Shown piece after piece: positions 14,602-15,921 of a stretch of 15,921 bases of DNA. The stretch covers positions 1 to 15,921 of the forward strand of contig JBDSIR010000038.1 in the NCBI GenBank assembly GCA_039917855.1, given 5' to 3'. The stretch's first letter is position 1. The number at the start of each line of letters is the position of its first letter. Made by a program: the position numbers and the translations under genes. The notes beneath the pieces were generated by a model. That model worked only from the letters and a program-made list of their open reading frames with translations. It did no database searches and was not told where the DNA came from. The DNA is from CAMLHU01 sp039917855 (GTDB lineage Bacteria > Gemmatimonadota > Gemmatimonadetes > Gemmatimonadales > GWC2-71-9).

Positions 14602-15840
14602 ATGGACCTCGAGATAATCACCATCGGCACCGAGCTCCTGCTCGGCTTCACGGTCGACACCAACTCCGCGTTCGCGGGAGGTGAACTCGCCGCTGCCGGC
14701 GTGCGCGTCGTCCGCCGCGCTACCGTGGGCGACACGGCCGAGGCGATCCGTGACGCGGTGAGCGAAGCCCTGGCGCGCACCGGTGCGGTCCTCACCACCG
14801 GCGGTCTCGGCCCCACCCGCGACGATATCTCGAAAGGCGTGGTCGCCGAGCTGTTCGGTACACCGCTCGAGTTCCGCGACGACATCTGGGAGCGCCTCCT
14901 CGAACGGTATCGACGCTTCGGACCGGTCCCGAGCCTCAGCAATCGGTCTCAGGCCGAACTGCCGCGAGGAGCGGTAGAGCTCAGGAATCAGTGGGGCAGC
15001 GCGCCGGGGATCTGGCTCGAGGGAGGCCCAGGCCTGGTCGTAATGCTCCCGGGGGTGCCGCGTGAGATGCGGAACCTCCTGACGCACGAAGTGCTCCCGC
15101 GGCTCGCCCAGCGCGGGGGGACGAAGGTCATCCGTTCCCGGACCCTTCGCACCACCGCCATCGGTGAGTCGATCCTGGCGGAGCGGATGGGGGAGATCGA
15201 GCAGGAGATCGCGCCGCTCACCCTCGCCTACCTCCCCGACGTCGGCAGTGTCGACCTCCGCGTCACCGCCTGGGATCTTCCAGCCGATGAAGCCGAGCGA
15301 CGCCTCGCTGACGCCATCGCATCGCTCCGCCTTCGCGCCGGGGAACACGCCTTCGCCGAGGGGACCACCGATCTCGCGGCCGTGGTCCTCGAGGCCGCCC
15401 GGACCCGGGGCGTCACCCTCGCCACCGCGGAATCGTGTACTGGCGGGCTCGTGGGTGGCCGCCTTACCGCCATCCCCGGAAGCTCCGACGTCGTGCTCGG
15501 CGGGATCATCGCCTACGGCGATGAGATCAAGCAGAGCGCCCTGGAGGTCCCTGCGGCCCTGCTCGCCGCGCAGGGCGCCGTGAGTGAGCCGGTGGCCCGC
15601 GCGATGGCCGAGGGGGCCGCCAGGCGCCTGGGCGCCAGCTTGACCGTGGCCGTCACCGGGATCGCGGGCCCGGGGGGCGGGAGCGAGGAAAAGCCGGTCG
15701 GTACCACCTGGTTCGCCACCCATTGGCAGGGACGGACCGAGAGTGTGGGGCAGATCCTCTTCGGTGAACGGGACGAGGTACGGGCCAGGGCGGCCCAGAT
15801 GGCACTGTACCTGATCTGGCGGCGCTTGATGGAGCAGTGA
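14602..15840 (+). CDS. cinA: CinA: competence/damage-inducible protein with NMN deamidase domain
   Basis: A 412-residue, two-domain cytosolic protein of normal CinA length. The N-terminal MoaB/MogA-like domain (COG1058) begins DLEIITIGTELLLGFTVDTN and has TTGGLGPTRDD (about 65-75), the site linked to ADP-ribose pyrophosphatase activity in CinA. The C-terminal PncC domain (COG1546) has the ESCTGG motif (Ser278) and AYGDEIKQSALEV with the associated Lys, followed by AVTGIAGPGGGSEEKPVGTTW; this domain deamidates nicotinamide mononucleotide in pyridine nucleotide recycling. Both sites appear intact. cinA is often near recA; here recA is not in the window. The start abuts an inverted repeat and lacks a ribosome site. 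Confidence 0.95.
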   Translation: MDLEIITIGTELLLGFTVDTNSAFAGGELAAAGVRVVRRATVGDTAEAIRDAVSEALARTGAVLTTGGLGPTRDDISKGVVAELFGTPLEFRDDIWERLLERYRRFGPVPSLSNRSQAELPRGAVELRNQWGSAPGIWLEGGPGLVVMLPGVPREMRNLLTHEVLPRLAQRGGTKVIRSRTLRTTAIGESILAERMGEIEQEIAPLTLAYLPDVGSVDLRVTAWDLPADEAERRLADAIASLRLRAGEHAFAEGTTDLAAVVLEAARTRGVTLATAESCTGGLVGGRLTAIPGSSDVVLGGIIAYGDEIKQSALEVPAALLAAQGAVSEPVARAMAEGAARRLGASLTVAVTGIAGPGGGSEEKPVGTTWFATHWQGRTESVGQILFGERDEVRARAAQMALYLIWRRLMEQ

Positions 15841-15843
15841 TCT

Positions 15844-15870
15844 CCCCCTCTCCGATTTGCGGAGAGGGGG
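15844..15870 (+). terminator. Hairpin immediately after cinA, terminator-like
   Basis: CCCCCTCTCCG (15844-15854) pairs perfectly with CGGAGAGGGGG (15860-15870) around a 5-base loop, starting three bases after the cinA stop. The stem is 11 pairs. There is no T-run on the + strand. Confidence 0.6.
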
Positions 15871-15921
15871 TAGGGGGAGAGGCGGAGAGGGGGCCGGGGG
15901 GTGAGGTCGTTGTGCGGAGAG
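15861..15921. repeat. G-rich repeats at the right edge
   Basis: GGAGAGGGGG recurs (15861-15870, and a close copy near 15884-15893), with GGGGGAGAGG between them and GCGGAGAG at the window end. This resembles the widespread family of 'GGGAGAGGG' dispersed intergenic repeats. It continues beyond the window, so its extent cannot be judged. Confidence 0.5.

Overview
The window is GC-rich, densely coded bacterial DNA, almost all on the + strand. The best guess for the organism is a member of the Gemmatimonadota or a close relative. This rests on the very high GC, secreted proteins with signal peptides ending in 'A-Q', a Myxococcus-type MglA/MglB pair beside dnaX-ybaB-recR, and intergenic 7-8 bp tandem repeats. 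It is inferred from overall character, not from a marker gene. Nothing looks like a phage, plasmid, insertion sequence or CRISPR array.

Layout. 1-3360: the 3' part of a PhnP-like metallo-beta-lactamase-fold hydrolase overlaps pgi (glucose-6-phosphate isomerase) by four bases; a heptamer repeat array and a secreted protein with three PPC-like repeats follow. 3362-6172: a hairpin, then an unusually long class II fructose-bisphosphate aldolase, a small YtxH-like membrane protein and a YihY/BrkB-type membrane protein, all closely packed. 6269-8944: a large secreted M14 zinc carboxypeptidase with a C-terminal amidotransferase-like domain. It converges on a YbjQ-like gene (minus strand, 9024-9389), and a long hairpin between them contains both stop codons.

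9390-11799: a divergent regulatory region, a bacterial SRP RNA gene (ffs, about 9512-9610) that is not a protein gene, a second tandem/inverted repeat, then dnaX, which has an 8 bp repeat expanded inside its linker, and ybaB. 11804-14515: recR, a 97-residue one-helix membrane protein, mglB, mglA and pgsA, with overlaps or short gaps that suggest one operon. 14520-15921: another inverted repeat, cinA (competence/damage protein with NMN deamidase domain), and a terminator-like hairpin in G-rich repeats.

How the genes fit together: pgi and the aldolase serve glycolysis/gluconeogenesis. ffs, dnaX, ybaB and recR are the classical replication/repair/secretion neighbourhood. MglA is a Ras-like polarity GTPase and MglB its activating protein; they sit in this operon together with a phospholipid synthase and an uncharacterised membrane protein. 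The features most worth a second look are the repeat system (seven sites in 16 kb), the SRP RNA with a non-GGAA apical loop, and a roughly 30-residue insertion in MglA.
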